Below are positions 50,448 through 63,700 of a stretch of 64,000 nucleotides of DNA, piece after piece. Made by a program: the position numbers and the translations under genes. The notes under the pieces were generated by a model. That model had not been told where the DNA came from. It saw nothing but the letters and a program-made list of their open reading frames with translations, and ran no database searches. Each line of letters opens with the position of its first letter. The stretch's first letter is position 1. Source of the stretch: Karalla daura (Eukaryota > Chordata > Actinopteri > Chaetodontiformes > Leiognathidae); assembly GCA_029224185.1 (NCBI GenBank), contig JANZKI010000027.1, positions 992,001 through 1,056,000 on the forward strand, written 5' to 3'.

Positions 50448-52442
50448 TTGCTGCACTGCGTATGGGCCAATGGTGCACGAATCAACAAACTCTTTTGTTT
50501 GTTTTTGTTTGTCGACAAACTTTTTCAAAGCGCTTTTCCCTGCAGTCTCCTATGCAGGGGGCTGCAAACAGGCTCAACTATGCGTCCTAAACACTTTTCA
50601 GGCCTGTTGCTGCACTGCGTATGGGCCAAGGGTGCACGTATCAACAAACTTTTTCAAAGCGCTTTTCCCCGCAGTCTCCCATGCAGGGGGCTGTAAACAG
50701 GCTCAACTAAGCGTTCTAAACACTTTTCAGGCCTGTTGCTGCACTGCGTATGGGCCAATGGTAAACGTATCAACAAACTTTTTCAAAGCGCTTTTCCCCG
50801 CAGTCTCCCATGCAGGGGGCTGGAAGCAGGCTCAACAAAGCGTTCTAAACACTTTTCAGGCCTGTTGCTGCACTGCGTATGGGCCAATGATGCACGTATC
50901 AACAACCTTTTTCAAAGCGCTTTTCCCCGCAGTCTCCCATGCAGGGGGCTGTAAACAGGCTCAACTAAGCGTTCTAAACACTTTTCAGGCCTGTTGCTGC
51001 ACTGCGTGTGGGCCAATGGTGCACGTATCAACAAACTTTTTCAAAGCGGTTTAACCCGCAGTCTCCCATGCAGGGGGCTGTAAACAGGCTCAACTAAGCG
51101 TTCTAAACACTTTTCAGGCCTTTTGCTGCACTGCGTATGGGCCAATGGTGCACGAATCAACAAACTTTTTTGTTTGTTTTTGTTTGTCAACAAACTTTTT
51201 CAAAGCGCTTGTCCCTGCAGTCTCCTATGCAGGGGGCTGCAAACAGGCTCAACTATGCGTCCTAAACACTTTTCAGGCCTGTTGCTGCACTGCGTATGGG
51301 CCAATGGTGCACGTATCAACAAACTTTTTCAAAGCGCTTTTCCCCGCAGTCTCCCATGCAGGGGGCTGTAAACAGGCTCAACTAAGCGTTCTAAACACTT
51401 TTCAGGCCTGTTGCTGCACTGCGTATGGGCCAATGGTAAACGTATCAACAAACTTTTTCAAAGCGCTTTTCCCCGCAGTCTCCCATGCAGGGGGCTGGAA
51501 GCAGGCTCAACAAAGCGTTCTAAACACTTTTCAGGCCTGTTGCTGCACTGCGTATGGGCCAATGGTGCACGTATCAACAACCTTTTTCAAAGCGCTTTTC
51601 CCCGCAGTCTCCTATGCAGGAGGCTGTAAACAGGCTCAACAAAGCGTTCCAAACACTTTTCAGGCCTGTTGCTGCACTGCGTATGGGCCAATGGTGCACG
51701 TATCAACAAACTTTTTCAAAGCGCTTTTCCCCGCAGTCTCCCATGCAGGGGGCTGTAAACAGGCTCAACTAAGCGTTCTAAACACTTTTCAGGCCTGTTG
51801 CTGCACTGCGTGTGGGCCAATGGTGCACGTATCAACAAACTTTTTCAAAGCGCTGTTCCCCACAGTCTCCCATGCAGGGGGCTGGAAGCAGGCTCAACAA
51901 AGCGTTCCAAACACTTTTCAGGCCTGTTGCTGCACTGCGTATTGGCCAATGGTGCACGTATCAACAAACTTTTTCAAAGCGCTTTTCCCCGCAGTCTCCC
52001 ATGCAGGGGGCTGTAAACAGGCTCAACTAAGCGTTCTAAACACTTTTCAGGCCTGTTGCTGCACTGCGTGTGGGCCAATGGTGCACGTATCAACAAACTT
52101 TTTCAAAGCGCTGTTCCCCACAGTCTCCCATGCAGGGGGCTGGAAGCAGGCTCAACAAAGCGTTCTAAACACTTTTCAGGCCTGTTGCTGCACTGCGTAT
52201 GGGCCAATGGTGCACGTATCAACAACCTTTTTCAAAGCGCTTTTCCCCGCAGTCTCCTATGCAGGGGGCTGTAAACAGGCTCAACTAAGCGTTCTAAACA
52301 CTTTTCAGGCCTGTTGCTGCACTGCGTATGGGCCAATGGTGCACGTATCAACAAACTTTTTCAAAGCGCTGTTCCCCACAGTCTCCCATGCAGGGGGCTG
52401 GAAGCAGGCTCAACAAAGCGTTCTAAACACTTTTCAGGCCTG
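49932..52442 (+). repeat. 2,511-bp higher-order repeat, copy 1
   Basis: 19 units, two long (19 x 129 + 60 = 2,511), repeated directly downstream. Shared rare markers are TTTCTGCACTGC near 50189, CCAATGCATGGGTCTG near 50261, the GTCGACAAAC long unit (50448), GCCAAGGGTGC near 50626, CCAATGATGC near 50885, GCGGTTTAACCCG near 51046 and CAGGAGGCTG near 51617. Confidence 0.87.
50507..50520. repeat. 14-bp perfect palindrome GTTTGTCGACAAAC in one long-unit subtype
   Basis: A single A-to-G change in GTTTGTCAACAAAC completes the dyad. Copies lie at 50507-50520, 53018-53031 and 59589-59602, one in each copy of the 2,511-bp HOR. Confidence 0.9.
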
Positions 52443-54760
52443 TTGCTGCACTGCGTATGGGCCAATGGTGCACGTATCAACAAACTTTTTCAAAGCGTTT
52501 GTCCCCGCAGAATCCCATGCAGGGGGCTGTAAACAGGCTCAACTAAGCGTTCTAAACACTTTTCAGGCCTGTTGCTGCACTGCGTATGGGCCAATGGTGC
52601 ATGTATCAAAAAACTTTTTCAAAGCGCTTTTCCCCGCAGTCTCCCATGCAGGGGGCTGTATGCAGGCTCAACTAAGTGTTCTAAAAACTTTTCAGGCCTG
52701 TTTCTGCACTGCGTATGGGCCAATGGTGCACGTATCAACAAACTTTTTCAAAGCCCTTTTCCCCACAGTCTCCAATGCATGGGTCTGTGAACAGGCTCAA
52801 CTAAGCGTTCTAAACACTTTTCAGGCCTGTTGCTGCACTGCGTATGGGCCAATGGTGCACGAATCAACAAACTTTTTCAAAGCGCTTGTCCCCGCAGAAT
52901 CCCATGTAGGGGGCTGCAAACAGGCTCAACTAAGCGTTCGAAACACTTTTCAGGCCTGTTGCTGCACTGCGTATGGGCCAATGGTGCACGAATCAACAAA
53001 CTCTTTTGTTTGTTTTTGTTTGTCGACAAACTTTTTCAAAGCGCTTTTCCCTGCAGTCTCCTATGCAGGGGGCTGCAAACAGGCTCAACTATGCGTCCTA
53101 AACACTTTTCAGGCCTGTTGCTGCACTGCGTATGGGCCAAGGGTGCACGTATCAACAAACTTTTTCAAAGCGCTTTTCCCCGCAGTCTCCCATGCAGGGG
53201 GCTGTAAACAGGCTCAACTAAGCGTTCTAAACACTTTTCAGGCCTGTTGCTGCACTGCGTATGGGCCAATGGTAAACGTATCAACAAACTTTTTCAAAGC
53301 GCTTTTCCCCGCAGTCTCCCATGCAGGGGGCTGGAAGCAGGCTCAACAAAGCGTTCTAAACACTTTTCAGGCCTGTTGCTGCACTGCGTATGGGCCAATG
53401 ATGCACGTATCAACAACCTTTTTCAAAGCGCTTTTCCCCGCAGTCTCCGATGCAGGGGGCTGTAAACAGGCTCAACTAAGCGTTCTAAACACTTTTCAGG
53501 CCTGTTGCTGCACTGCGTGTGGGCCAATGGTGCACGTATCAACAAACTTTTTCAAAGCGGTTTAACCCGCAGTCTCCCATGCAGGGGGCTGTAAACAGGC
53601 TCAACTAAGCGTTCTAAACACTTTTCAGGCCTTTTGCTGCACTGCGTATGGGCCAATGGTGCACGAATCAACAAACTTTTTTGTTTGTTTTTGTTTGTCA
53701 ACAAACTTTTTCAAAGCGCTTGTCCCTGCAGTCTCCTATGCAGGGGGCTGCAAACAGGCTCAACTATGCGTCCTAAACACTTTTCAGGCCTGTTGCTGCA
53801 CTGCGTATGGGCCAATGGTGCACGTATCAACAAACTTTTTCAAAGCGCTTTTCCCCGCAGTCTCCCATGCAGGGGGCTGTAAACAGGCTCAACTAAGCGT
53901 TCTAAACACTTTTCAGGCCTGTTGCTGCACTGCGTATGGGCCAATGGTAAACGTATCAACAAACTTTTTCAAAGCGCTATTCCCCGCAGTCTCCCATGCA
54001 GGGGGCTGGAAGCAGGCTCAACAAAGCGTTCTAAACACTTTTCAGGCCTGTTGCTGCACTGCGTATGGGCCAATGGTGCACGTATCAACAACCTTTTTCA
54101 AAGCGCTTTTCCCCGCAGTCTCCTATGCAGGAGGCTGTAAACAGGCTCAACAAAGCGTTCCAAACACTTTTCAGGCCTGTTGCTGCACTGCGTATGGGCC
54201 AATGGTGCACGTATCAACAAACTTTTTCAAAGCGCTTTTCCCCGCAGTCTCCCATGCAGGGGGCTGTAAACAGGCTCAACTAAGCGTTCTAAACACTTTT
54301 CAGGCCTGTTGCTGCACTGCGTGTGGGCCAATGGTGCACGTTTCAACAAACTTTTTCAAAGCGTTGTTCCCCACAGTCTCCCATGCAGGGGGCTGGAAGC
54401 AGGCTCAACAAAGCGTTCCAAACACTTTTCAGGCCTGTTGCTGCACTGCGTATTGGCCAATGGTGCACGTATCAACAAACTTTTTCAAAGCGCTTTTCCC
54501 CGCAGTCTCCCATGCAGGGGGCTGTAAACAGGCTCAACTAAGCGTTCTAAACACTTTTCAGGCCTGTTGCTGCACTGCGTGTGGGCCAATGGTGCACGTA
54601 TCAACAAACTTTTTCAAAGCGCTGTTCCCCACAGTCTCCCATGCAGGGGGCTGGAAGCAGGCTCAACAAAGCGTTCTAAACACTTTTCAGGCCTGTTGCT
54701 GCACTGCGTATGGGCCAATGGTGCACGTATCAACAACCTTTTTCAAAGCGCTTTTCCCCG
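52443..54760 (+). repeat. 2,511-bp higher-order repeat, copy 2
   Basis: It follows copy 1 directly with the same markers (GTCGACAAAC at 53021, GCGGTTTAACCCG near 53557, CAGGAGGCTG near 54128). Private changes include CTAAAAACTTTT near 52681, GCGCTATTCCCC near 53976 and CACGTTTCAAC near 54338. The match fades near 54750, where an H-like unit replaces the Y unit of copy 1. Confidence 0.85.
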
Positions 54761-55340
54761 CAGTCTCCCATGCAGGGGGCTGTAAACAGGCTCAACTAAG
54801 CGTTCTAAACACTTTTCAGGCCTGTTGCTGCACTGCGTGTGGGCCAATGGTGCACGTATCAACAAACTTTTTCAAAGCGCTGTTCCCCACAGTCTCCCAT
54901 GCAGGGGGCTGGAAGCAGGCTCAACAAAGCGTTCTAAACACTTTTCAGGCCTGTTGCTGCACTGCGTATGGGCCAATGGTGCACGTATCAACAACCTTTT
55001 TCAAAGCGCTTTTCCCCGCAGTCTCCTATGCAGGGGGCTGTAAACAGGCTCAACTAAGCGTTCTAAACACTTTTCAGGCCTGTTGCTGCACTGCGTATGG
55101 GCCAATGGTGCATGTATCAAAAAACTTTTTCAAAGTGCTTTTCCTCGCAGTCTCCCATGCAGGGGGCTGCAAGCAGGCTCAACTAAGCATTCTAAACATT
55201 TTTCAGGCCTGTTGCTGCACTGCGTATGGGCCAATGGTGCACGTCTCAACAAACTTTTTCAAAGCGCGTTTCCGCGCAGTCTCCGATGCAGGGGGCTGTA
55301 AACAGGCTCAACTAAGCGTTCTAAACACTTTTCAGGCCTG

Positions 55341-56630
55341 TTGCTGCACTGCGTATGGGCCAATGGTGCACGTATCAACAAACTTTTTCAAAGCGTTTGT
55401 CCCCGCAGAATCCCATGCAGGGGGCTGTAAACAGGCTCAACTAAGCGTTCTAAACACTTTTCAGGCCTGTTGCTGCACTGCGTATGGGCCAATGGTAAAC
55501 GTCTCAACAAACTTTTTCAAAGCGCTTTTCCCCGCAGTCTCCCATGCAGGGGGCTGGAAGCAGGCTCAACAAAGCGTTCTAAAGACTTTTCAGGCCTGTT
55601 GCTGCACTGCGTATGGGCCAATGGTGCACGTATCAACAACCTTTTTCAAAGCGCTTTTCCCCGCAGTCTCCTATGCAGGGGGCTGTAAACAGGCTCAACT
55701 AAGCGTTCTAAACACTTTTCAGGCCTGTTGCTGCACTGCGTATGGGCCAATGGTGCACGTCTCAACAAACTTTTTCAAAGCGCGTTTCCGCGCAGTCTCC
55801 GATGCAGGGGGCTGTAAACAGGCTCAACTAAGCGTTCTAAACACTTTTCAGGCCTGTTGCTGCACTGCGTATGGGCCAATGGTGCACGTATCAACAAACT
55901 TTTTCAAAGCGTTTGTCCCCGCAGAATCCCATGCAGGGGGCTGTAAACAGGCTCAACTAAGCGTTCTAAACACTTTTCAGGCCTGTTGCTGCACTGCGTA
56001 TGGGCCAATGGTGCATGTATCAAAAAACTTTTTCAAAGTGCTTTTCCCCGCAGTCTCCCATGCAGGGGGCTGCAAGCAGGCTCAACTAAGCATTCTAAAC
56101 ATTTTTCAGGCCTGTTGCTGCACTGCGTATGGGCCAATGGTGCACGTCTCAACAAACTTTTTCAAAGCGCGTTTCCGCGCAGTCTCCGATGCAGGGGGCT
56201 GTAAACAGGCTCAACTAAGCGTTCTAAACACTTTTCAGGCCTGTTGCTGCACTGCGTATGGGCCAATGGTGCACGTATCAACGAACTTTTTCAAAGCGTT
56301 TGTCCCCGCAGAATCCCATGCAGGGGGCTGTAAACAGGCTCAACTCAGCGTTCTAAACACTTTTCAGGCCTGTTGCTGCACTGCGTATGGGCCAATGGTG
56401 CATGTATCAAAAAACTTTTTCAAAGCGCTTTTCCCCACAGTCTCCCATGCAGGGGGCTGTATGCAGGCTCAACTAAGTGTTCTAAACACTTTTCAGGCCT
56501 GTTTCTGCACTGCGTATGGGCCAATAGTGCACGTATCAACAAACTTTTTCAAAGCCCTTTTCCCCACAGTCTCCAATGCATGGGTCTGTGAACAGGCTCA
56601 ACTAAGCGTTCTAAACACTTTTCAGGCCTG
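55341..56630 (+). repeat. Short-unit block recurring 2,770 bp downstream, copy 1
   Basis: An E-W-Y-D-E-K series that recurs at about 58111-59400. The offset of 2,770 equals 21 x 129 + 60 + 1. The extra base is the insertion GGGCCAAATGG near 57197, which lies between the copies. Shared markers are CTAAAGACTTTT, AAAGTGCTTTT and TAAACATTTTTCAGG. Confidence 0.8.
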
Positions 56631-58110
56631 TTGCTGCACTGCGTATGGGCCAATGGTGCACGTATCAACAAACTTTTTCAAAGCGCTTTTCCCCGCAGTC
56701 TCCCATGCAGGGGGCTGTAAACAGGCTCAACTAAGCGTTCTAAACACTTTTCAGGCCTTTTGCTGCACTGCGTATGGGCCAATGGTGCACGAATCAACAA
56801 ACTTTTTTGTTTGTTTTTGTTTGTCAACAAACTTTTTCAAAGCGCTTGTCCCTGCAGTCTCCTATGCAGGGGGCTGCAAACAGGCTCAACTATGCGTCCT
56901 AAACACTTTTCAGGCCTGTTGCTGCACTGCGTATGGGCCAATGGTGCACGTATCAACAAACTTTTTCAAAGCGCTTTTCCCCGCAGTCTCCCATGCAGGG
57001 GGCTGTAAACAGGCTAAACTAAGCGTTCTAAACACTTTTCAGGCCTGTTGCTGCACTGCGTATGGGCCAATGGTAAACGTATCAACAAACTTTTTCAAAG
57101 CGCTTTTCCCCGCAGTCTCCCATGCAGGGGGCTGGAAGCAGGCTCAACAAAGCGTTCTAAACACTTTTCAGGCCTGTTGCTGCACTGCGTATGGGCCAAA
57201 TGGTGCACGTATCAACAACCTTTTTCAAAGCGCTTTTCCCCGCAGTCTCCTATGCAGGAGGCTGTAAACGGGCTCAACAAAGCGTTCCAAACACTTTTCA
57301 GGCCTGTTGCTGCACTGCGTATGGGCCAATGGTGCACGAATCAACAAACTTTTTTGTTTGTTTTTGTTTGTCAACAAACTTTTTCAAAGCGCTTGTCCCT
57401 GAAGTCTCCTATGCAGGGGGCTGCAAACAGGCTCAACTATGCGTCCTAAACACTTTTCAGGCCTGTTGCTTCACTGCGTATGGGCCAATGGTGCACGTAT
57501 CAACAAACTTTTTCAAAGCGCTTTTCCCCGCAGTCTCCCATGCAGGGGGCTGTAAACAGGCTCAACTAAGCGTTCTAAACACTTTTCAGGCCTGTTGCTG
57601 CACTGCGTGTGGGCCAATGGTGCACGTATCAACAAACTTTTTCAAAGCGCTGTTCCCCACAGTCTCCCATGCACGGGGCTGGAAGCAGGCTCAACAAAGC
57701 GTTCTAAACACTTTTCAGGCCTGTTGCTGCACTGCGTATGGGCCAATGGTGCACGTATCAACAACCTTTTTCAAAGCGCTTTTCCCCGCAGTCTCCCATG
57801 CAGGGGGCTGTAAACAGGCTCAACTAAGCGTTCTAAACACTTTTCAGGCCTGTTGCTGCACTGCGTATGGGCCAATGGTGCACGTATCAACAAACTTTTT
57901 CAAAGCGCTGTTCCCCACAGTCTCCCATGCAGGGGGCTGGAAGCAGGCTCAACAAAGCGTTCTAAACACTTTTCAGGCCTGTTGCTTCACTGCGTATGGG
58001 CCAATGGTGCACGTATCAACAACCTTTTTCAAAGCGCTTTTCCCCGCAGTCTCCTATGCAGGGGGCTGTAAACAGGCTCAACTAAGCGTTCTAAACACTT
58101 TTCAGGCCTG
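56631..58110 (+). repeat. Mixed block with two L-H-W/Y cassettes
   Basis: Long units are at 56760 and 57307. Private changes include CAGGCTAAAC near 57010, the 1-bp insertion near 57197, CCCTGAAGTC near 57399 and GCACGGGGC near 57671. The GCGCTGTTCCCCACAG W-like unit of the 2,511-bp HOR reappears twice near 57650 and 57908. No gene-like content. Confidence 0.72.
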
Positions 58111-59400
58111 TTGCTGCACTGCGTATGGGCCAATGGTGCACGTAACAACAAACTTTTTCAAAGCGTTTGTCCCCGCAGAATCCCATGCAGGGGGCTGTAA
58201 ACAGGCTCAACTAAGCGTTCTAAACACTTTTCAGGCCTGTTGCTGCACTGCGTATGGGCCAATGGTAAACGTCTCAACAAACTTTTTCAAAGCGCTTTTC
58301 CCCGCAGTCTCCCATGCAGGGGGCTGGAAGCAGGCTCAACAAAGCGTTCTAAAGACTTTTCAGGCCTGTTGCTGCACTGCGTATGGGCCAATGGTGCACG
58401 TATCAACAACCTTTTTCAAAGCGCTTTTCCCCGCAGTCTCCTATGCAGGGGGCTGTAAACAGGCTCAACTAAGCGTTCTAAACACTTTTCAGGCCTGTTG
58501 CTGCACTGCGTATGGGCCAATGGTGCACGTCTCAACAAACTTTTTCAAAGCGCGTTTCCGCGCAGTCTCCGATGCAGGGGGCTGTAAACAGGCTCAACTA
58601 AGCGTTCTAAACACTTTTCAGGCCTGTTGCTGCACTGCGTATGGGCCAATGGTGCACGTATCAACAAACTTTTTCAAAGCGTTTGTCCCCGCAGAATCCC
58701 ATGCAGGGGGCTGTAAACAGGCTCAACTAAGCGTTCTAAACACTTTTCAGGCCTGTTGCTGCACTGCGTATGGGCCAATGGTGCATGTATCAAAAAACTT
58801 TTTCAAAGTGCTTTTCCCCGCAGTCTCCCATGCAGGGGGCTGCAAGCAGGCTCAACTAAGCATTCTAAACATTTTTCAGGCCTGTTGCTGCACTGCGTAT
58901 GGGCCAATGGTGCACGTCTCAACAAACTTTTTCAAAGCGCGTTTCCGCGCAGTCTCCGATGCAGGGGGCTGTAAACAGGCTCAACTAAGCGTTCTAAACA
59001 CTTTTCAGGCCTGTTGCTGCACTGCGTATGGGCCAATGGTGCACGTATCAACAAACTTTTTCAAAGCGTTTGTCCCCGCAGAATCCCATGCAGGGGGCTG
59101 TAAACAGGCTCAACTAAGCGTTCTAAACACTTTTCAGGCCTGTTGCTGCACTGCGTATGGGCCAATGGTGCATGTATCAAAAAACTTTTTCAAAGCGCTT
59201 TTCCCCACAGTCTCCCATGCAGGGGGCTGTATGCAGGCTCAGCTAAGTGTTCTAAACACTTTTCAGGCCTGTTTCTGCACTGCGTATGGGCCAATGGTGC
59301 ACGTATCAACAAACTTTTTCAAAGCCCTTTTCCCCACAGTCTCCAATGCATGGGTCTGTGAACAGGCTCAACTAAGCGTTCTAAACACTTTTCAGGCCTG
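58111..59400 (+). repeat. Short-unit block, copy 2 of 55341-56630
   Basis: Same unit order as at 55341-56630 with private changes CACGTAACAAC near 58140 and GGCTCAGCTAAG near 59235. It runs directly into a copy of the 2,511-bp HOR, as does the first block at its own right side only in part. Confidence 0.78.
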
Positions 59401-60750
59401 TTGCTGCACTGCGTATGGGCCAATGGTGCACGAATCAACAAACTTTTTCAAAGCGCTTGTCCCCGCAGAATCCCATGTAGGTGGCTGCAAACAGGCTCAA
59501 CTAAGCGTTCGAAACACTTTTCAGGCCTGTTGCTGCACTGCGTATGGGCCAATGGTGCACGAATCAACAAACTCTTTTGTTTGTTTTTGTTTGTCGACAA
59601 ACTTTTTCAAAGCGCTTTTCCCTGCAGTCTCCTATGCAGGGGGCTGTAAACAGGCTCAACTATGCGTCCTAAACACTTTTCAGGCCTGTTGCTGCACTGC
59701 GTATGGGCCAAAGGTGCACGTATCAACAAACTTTTTCAAAGCGCTTTTCCCCGCAGTCTCCCATGCAGGGGGCTGTAAACAGGCTCAACTAAGCGTTCTA
59801 AACACTTTTCAGGCCTGTTGCTGCACTGCGTATGGGCCAATGGTAAACGTATCAACAAACTTTTTCAAAGCGCTTTTCCCCGCAGTCTCCCATGCAGGGG
59901 GCTGGAAGCAGGCTCAACAAAGCGTTCTAAACACTTTTCAGGCCTGTTGCGGCACTGCGTATGGGCCAATGATGCACGTATCAACAACCTTTTTCAAAGC
60001 GCTTTTCCCCGCAGTCTCCGATGCAGGGGGCTGTAAACAGGCTCAACTAAGCGTTCTAAACACTTTTCAGGCCTGTTGCTGCACTGCGTGTGGGCCAATG
60101 GTGCACGTATCAACAAACTTTTTCAAAGCGGTTTTCCCCGCAGTCTCCCATGCAGGGGGCTGTAAACAGGCTCAACTAAGCGTTCTAAACACTTTTCAGG
60201 CCTTTTGCTGCACTGCGTATGGGCCAATGGTGCACGAATCAACAAACTTTTTTGTTTGTTTTTGTTTGTCAACAAACTTTTTCAAAGCGCTTGTCCCTGC
60301 AGTCTCCTATGCAGGGGGCTGCAAACAGGCTCAACTATGCGTCCTAAACACTTTTCAGGCCTGTTGCTGCACTGCGTATGGGCCAATGGTGCACGTATCA
60401 ACAAACTTTTTCAAAGCGCTTTTCCCCGCAGTCTCCCATGCAGGGGGCTGTAAACAGGCTCAACTAAGCGTTCTAAACACTTTTCAGGCCTGTTGCTGCA
60501 CTGCGTATGGGCCAATGGTAAACGTATCAACAAACTTTTTCAAAGCGCTTTTCCCCGCAGTCTCCCATGCAGGGGGCTGGAAGCAGGCTCAACAAAGCGT
60601 TCTAAACACTTTTCAGGCCTGTTGCTGCACTGCGTATGGGCCAATGGTGCACGTATCAACAACCTTTTTCAAAGCGCTTTTCCCCGCAGTCTCCTATGCA
60701 GGAGGCTGTAAACAGGCTCAACAAAGCGTTCCAAACACTTTTCAGGCCTG
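59014..60750 (+). repeat. Third, partial copy of the 2,511-bp HOR
   Basis: Anchors match 52443-54180 at +6,571 bp, including the GTCGACAAAC long unit (59589-59602) and the CAGGAGGCTG unit near 60702. This copy reads GCGGTTTTCCCC near 60127 where both other copies have GCGGTTTAACCC. It is therefore either ancestral at that site or was reverted by exchange. Other private changes are GGTGGCTGC near 59480, GCCAAAGGTGC near 59708 and TTGCGGCACTGC near 59947. Confidence 0.82.
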
Positions 60751-63700
60751 TTGCTGCACTGCGTATGGGCCAATGGTGCACGAATCAACAAACTTTTTTG
60801 TTTGTTTTTGTTTGTCAACAAACTTTTTCAAAGCGCTTGTCCCTGCAGTCTCCTATGCAGGGGGCTGCAAACAGGCTCAACTATGCGTCCTAAACACTTT
60901 TCAGGCCTGTTGCTTCACTGCGTATGGGCCAATGGTGCACGTATCAACAAACTTTTTCAAAGCGCTGTTCCCCGCAGTCTCCCATGCAGGGGGCTGCAAG
61001 CAGGCTCAACTAAGCATTCTAAACACTTTTCAGGCCTGTTGCTGCACTGCGTATGGGCCAATGGTGCACGTATCAACAAACTTTTTCAAAGCCCTTTTCC
61101 CCGCAGTCTCCAATGCAGGGGTCTGTCAACAGGCTCAACTAAGCGTTCTAAACACTTTTCAGGCCTGTTGCTGCACTGCGTATGGGCCAATGGTGCACGT
61201 CTCAACAAACTTTTTCAAAGCGCGTTTCCGCGCAGTCTCCGATGCAGGGGGCTGTAAACAGGCTCAACTAAGCGTTCTAAACACTTTTCAGGCCTGTTGC
61301 TGCACTGCGTATGGGCCAATGGTGCACGTATCAACAAACTTTTTCAAAGCGTTTGTCCCCGCAGAATCCCATGCAGGGGGCTGTAAACAGGCTCAACTAA
61401 GCGTTCTAAACACTTTTCAGGCCTGTTGCTGCACTGCGTATGGGCCAATGGTGCACGTATCAACAAACTTTTTCAAAGCGCTTTTCCCCGCAGTCTCCCA
61501 TGCAGGGGGCTGTAAACAGGCTCAACTAAGCGTTCTAAACACTTTTCAGGCCTGTTGCTGCACTGCGTATGGGCCAATGGTAAACGTATCAACAAACTTT
61601 TTCAAAGCGATTGTCCCCGCAGAATCCCATGTGGGGGGCTGCAAACAGGCTAAACTAAGCGTTCGAAACACTTTTCAGGCCTGTTGCTGCACTGCGTATG
61701 GGCCAATGGTGCACGAATCAACAAACTCTTTTGTTTGTTTTTGTTTGTCAACAAACTTTTTCAAAGCGCTTGTCCCTGCAGTCTCCTATGCAGTGGGCTG
61801 CAAACAGGCTCAACTATGCGTCCTAAACACTTTTCAGGCCTGTTGCTGCACTGCGTGTGGGCCAATGGTGCACGTATCAACAAACTTTTTCAAAGCGCTT
61901 TTCCCCGCAGTCTCCCATAAAGGGGGCTGTAAACAGGCTCAACTAAGCGTTCTAAACACTTTTCAGGCCTGTTGCTGCACTGCGTATGGGCCAATGGTGC
62001 ACGAATCAACAAACTTTTTTGTTTGTTTTTGTTTGTCAACAAACTTTTTCAAAGCGCTTGTCCCTGCAGTCTCCTATGCAGGGGGCTGCAAACAGGCTCA
62101 ACTATGCGTCCTAAACACTTTACACATGCGTCCTAAACACTTTTCAGGCCTCTTGGCGTATGGGCCAATGGTGCACGTATCAACAAACTTTTTCAAAGCG
62201 CTTTTTAAAAGCGCTTTTCCCCGCAGTCTCCCATGCAGGGGGCTGTAAACAGGCTCAACTAAGCGTTCTAAACACTTTTCAGGCCTGTTGCTGCACTGCG
62301 TATGGGCCAATGGTAAACGTATCAACAAACTTTTTCAAAGCGCTTTTCCCCGCAGTCTCCCATGCAGGGGGCTGGAAGCAGGCTCAACAAAGCGTTCTAA
62401 ACACTTTTCAGGCCTGTTGCTGCACTGCGTATGGGCCAATGGTGCACGTATCAACAACCTTTTTCAAAGCGCTTTTCCCCGCAGTCTCCTATGCAGGGGG
62501 CTGTAAACAGGCTCAACTAAGCGTTCTAAACACTTTTCAGGCCTGTTGCTGCACTGCGTATGGGCCAATGGTGCACGTCTCAACAAACTTTTTCAAAGCG
62601 CGTTTCCGCGCAGTCTCCGATGCAGGGGGCTGTAAACAGGCTCAACTAAGCGTTCTAAACACTTTTCAGGCCTGTTGCTGCACTGCGTATGGGCCAATGG
62701 TGCACGTATCAACAAACTTTTTCAAAGCGTTTGTCCCCGCAGAATCCCATGCAGGGGGCTGTAAACAGGCTCAACTAAGCGTTCTAAACACTTTTCAGGC
62801 CTGTTGCTGCACTGCGTATGGGCCAATGGTGCATGTATCAAAAAACTTTTTCAAAGCGCTTTTCCCCGCAGTCTCCTATGCAGGGGGCTGTAAACAAGCG
62901 CAACAAAGCGTTCTAAACACTTTTCAGGCCTGTTGCTGCACTGCGTATGGGCCAATGGTGCACGTATTAACAAACTTTTTCAAAGCGCTGTTCCCCGCAG
63001 TCTCCCATGCAGGGGGCTGCAAGCAGGCTCAACTAAGCATTCTAAACACTTTTCAGGCCTGTTGCTGCACTGCGTATGGGCCAATGGTGCACGTATCAAC
63101 AAACTTTTTCAAAGCCCTTTTCCCCGCAGTCTCCAATGCAGGGGTCTGTCAACAGGCTCAACTAAGCGTTCTAAACACTTTTCATGCCTGTTGCTGCACT
63201 GCGTATGGGCCAATGGTGCACGTCTCAACAAACTTTTTCAAAGCGCGTTTCCGCGCAGTCTCCGATGCAGGGGGCTGAAAACAGGCTCAACTAAGCGTTC
63301 TAAACACTTTTCAGGCCTGTTGCTGCACTGCGTATGGGCCAATGGTGCACGTATCAACAAACTTTTTCAAAGCGTTTGTCCCCGCAGAATCCCATGCAGG
63401 GGGCTGTAAACAGGCTCAACTAAGCGTTCTAAACACTTTTCAGGCCTGTTGCTGCACTGCGTATGGGCCAATGGTGCACGTATCAACAAACTTTTTCAAA
63501 GCGCTTGTCCCCGCAGTCTCCCATGCAGGGGGCTGTAAACAGGCTCAACTAAGCGTTCTAAACACTTTTCAGGCCTGTTGCTGCACTGCGTATGGGCCAA
63601 TGGTAAACGTATCAACAAACTTTTTCAAAGCGCTTTTCCCCGCAGTCTCCCATGCAGGGGGCTGGAAGCAGGCTCAACAAAGCGTTCTAAACACTTTTCA

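Larger units (their letters stand above)
46699..51054 (+). other. Open frame of 1,451 codons ending at a HOR-copied nonsense change; not called a gene
   Basis: It ends in TAA at 51052-51054, within GCGGTTTAACCCG. The same change ends the next open frame at 53565 and lies near 46606. Other plus-frame breaks nearby are TAA at 46326 and the 1-bp insertion near 57197. The open frames 51145-53565, 53656-57267 and 57191-62248 are of the same kind. The last ends just after the 62.1-kb rearrangement. Confidence 0.8.
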
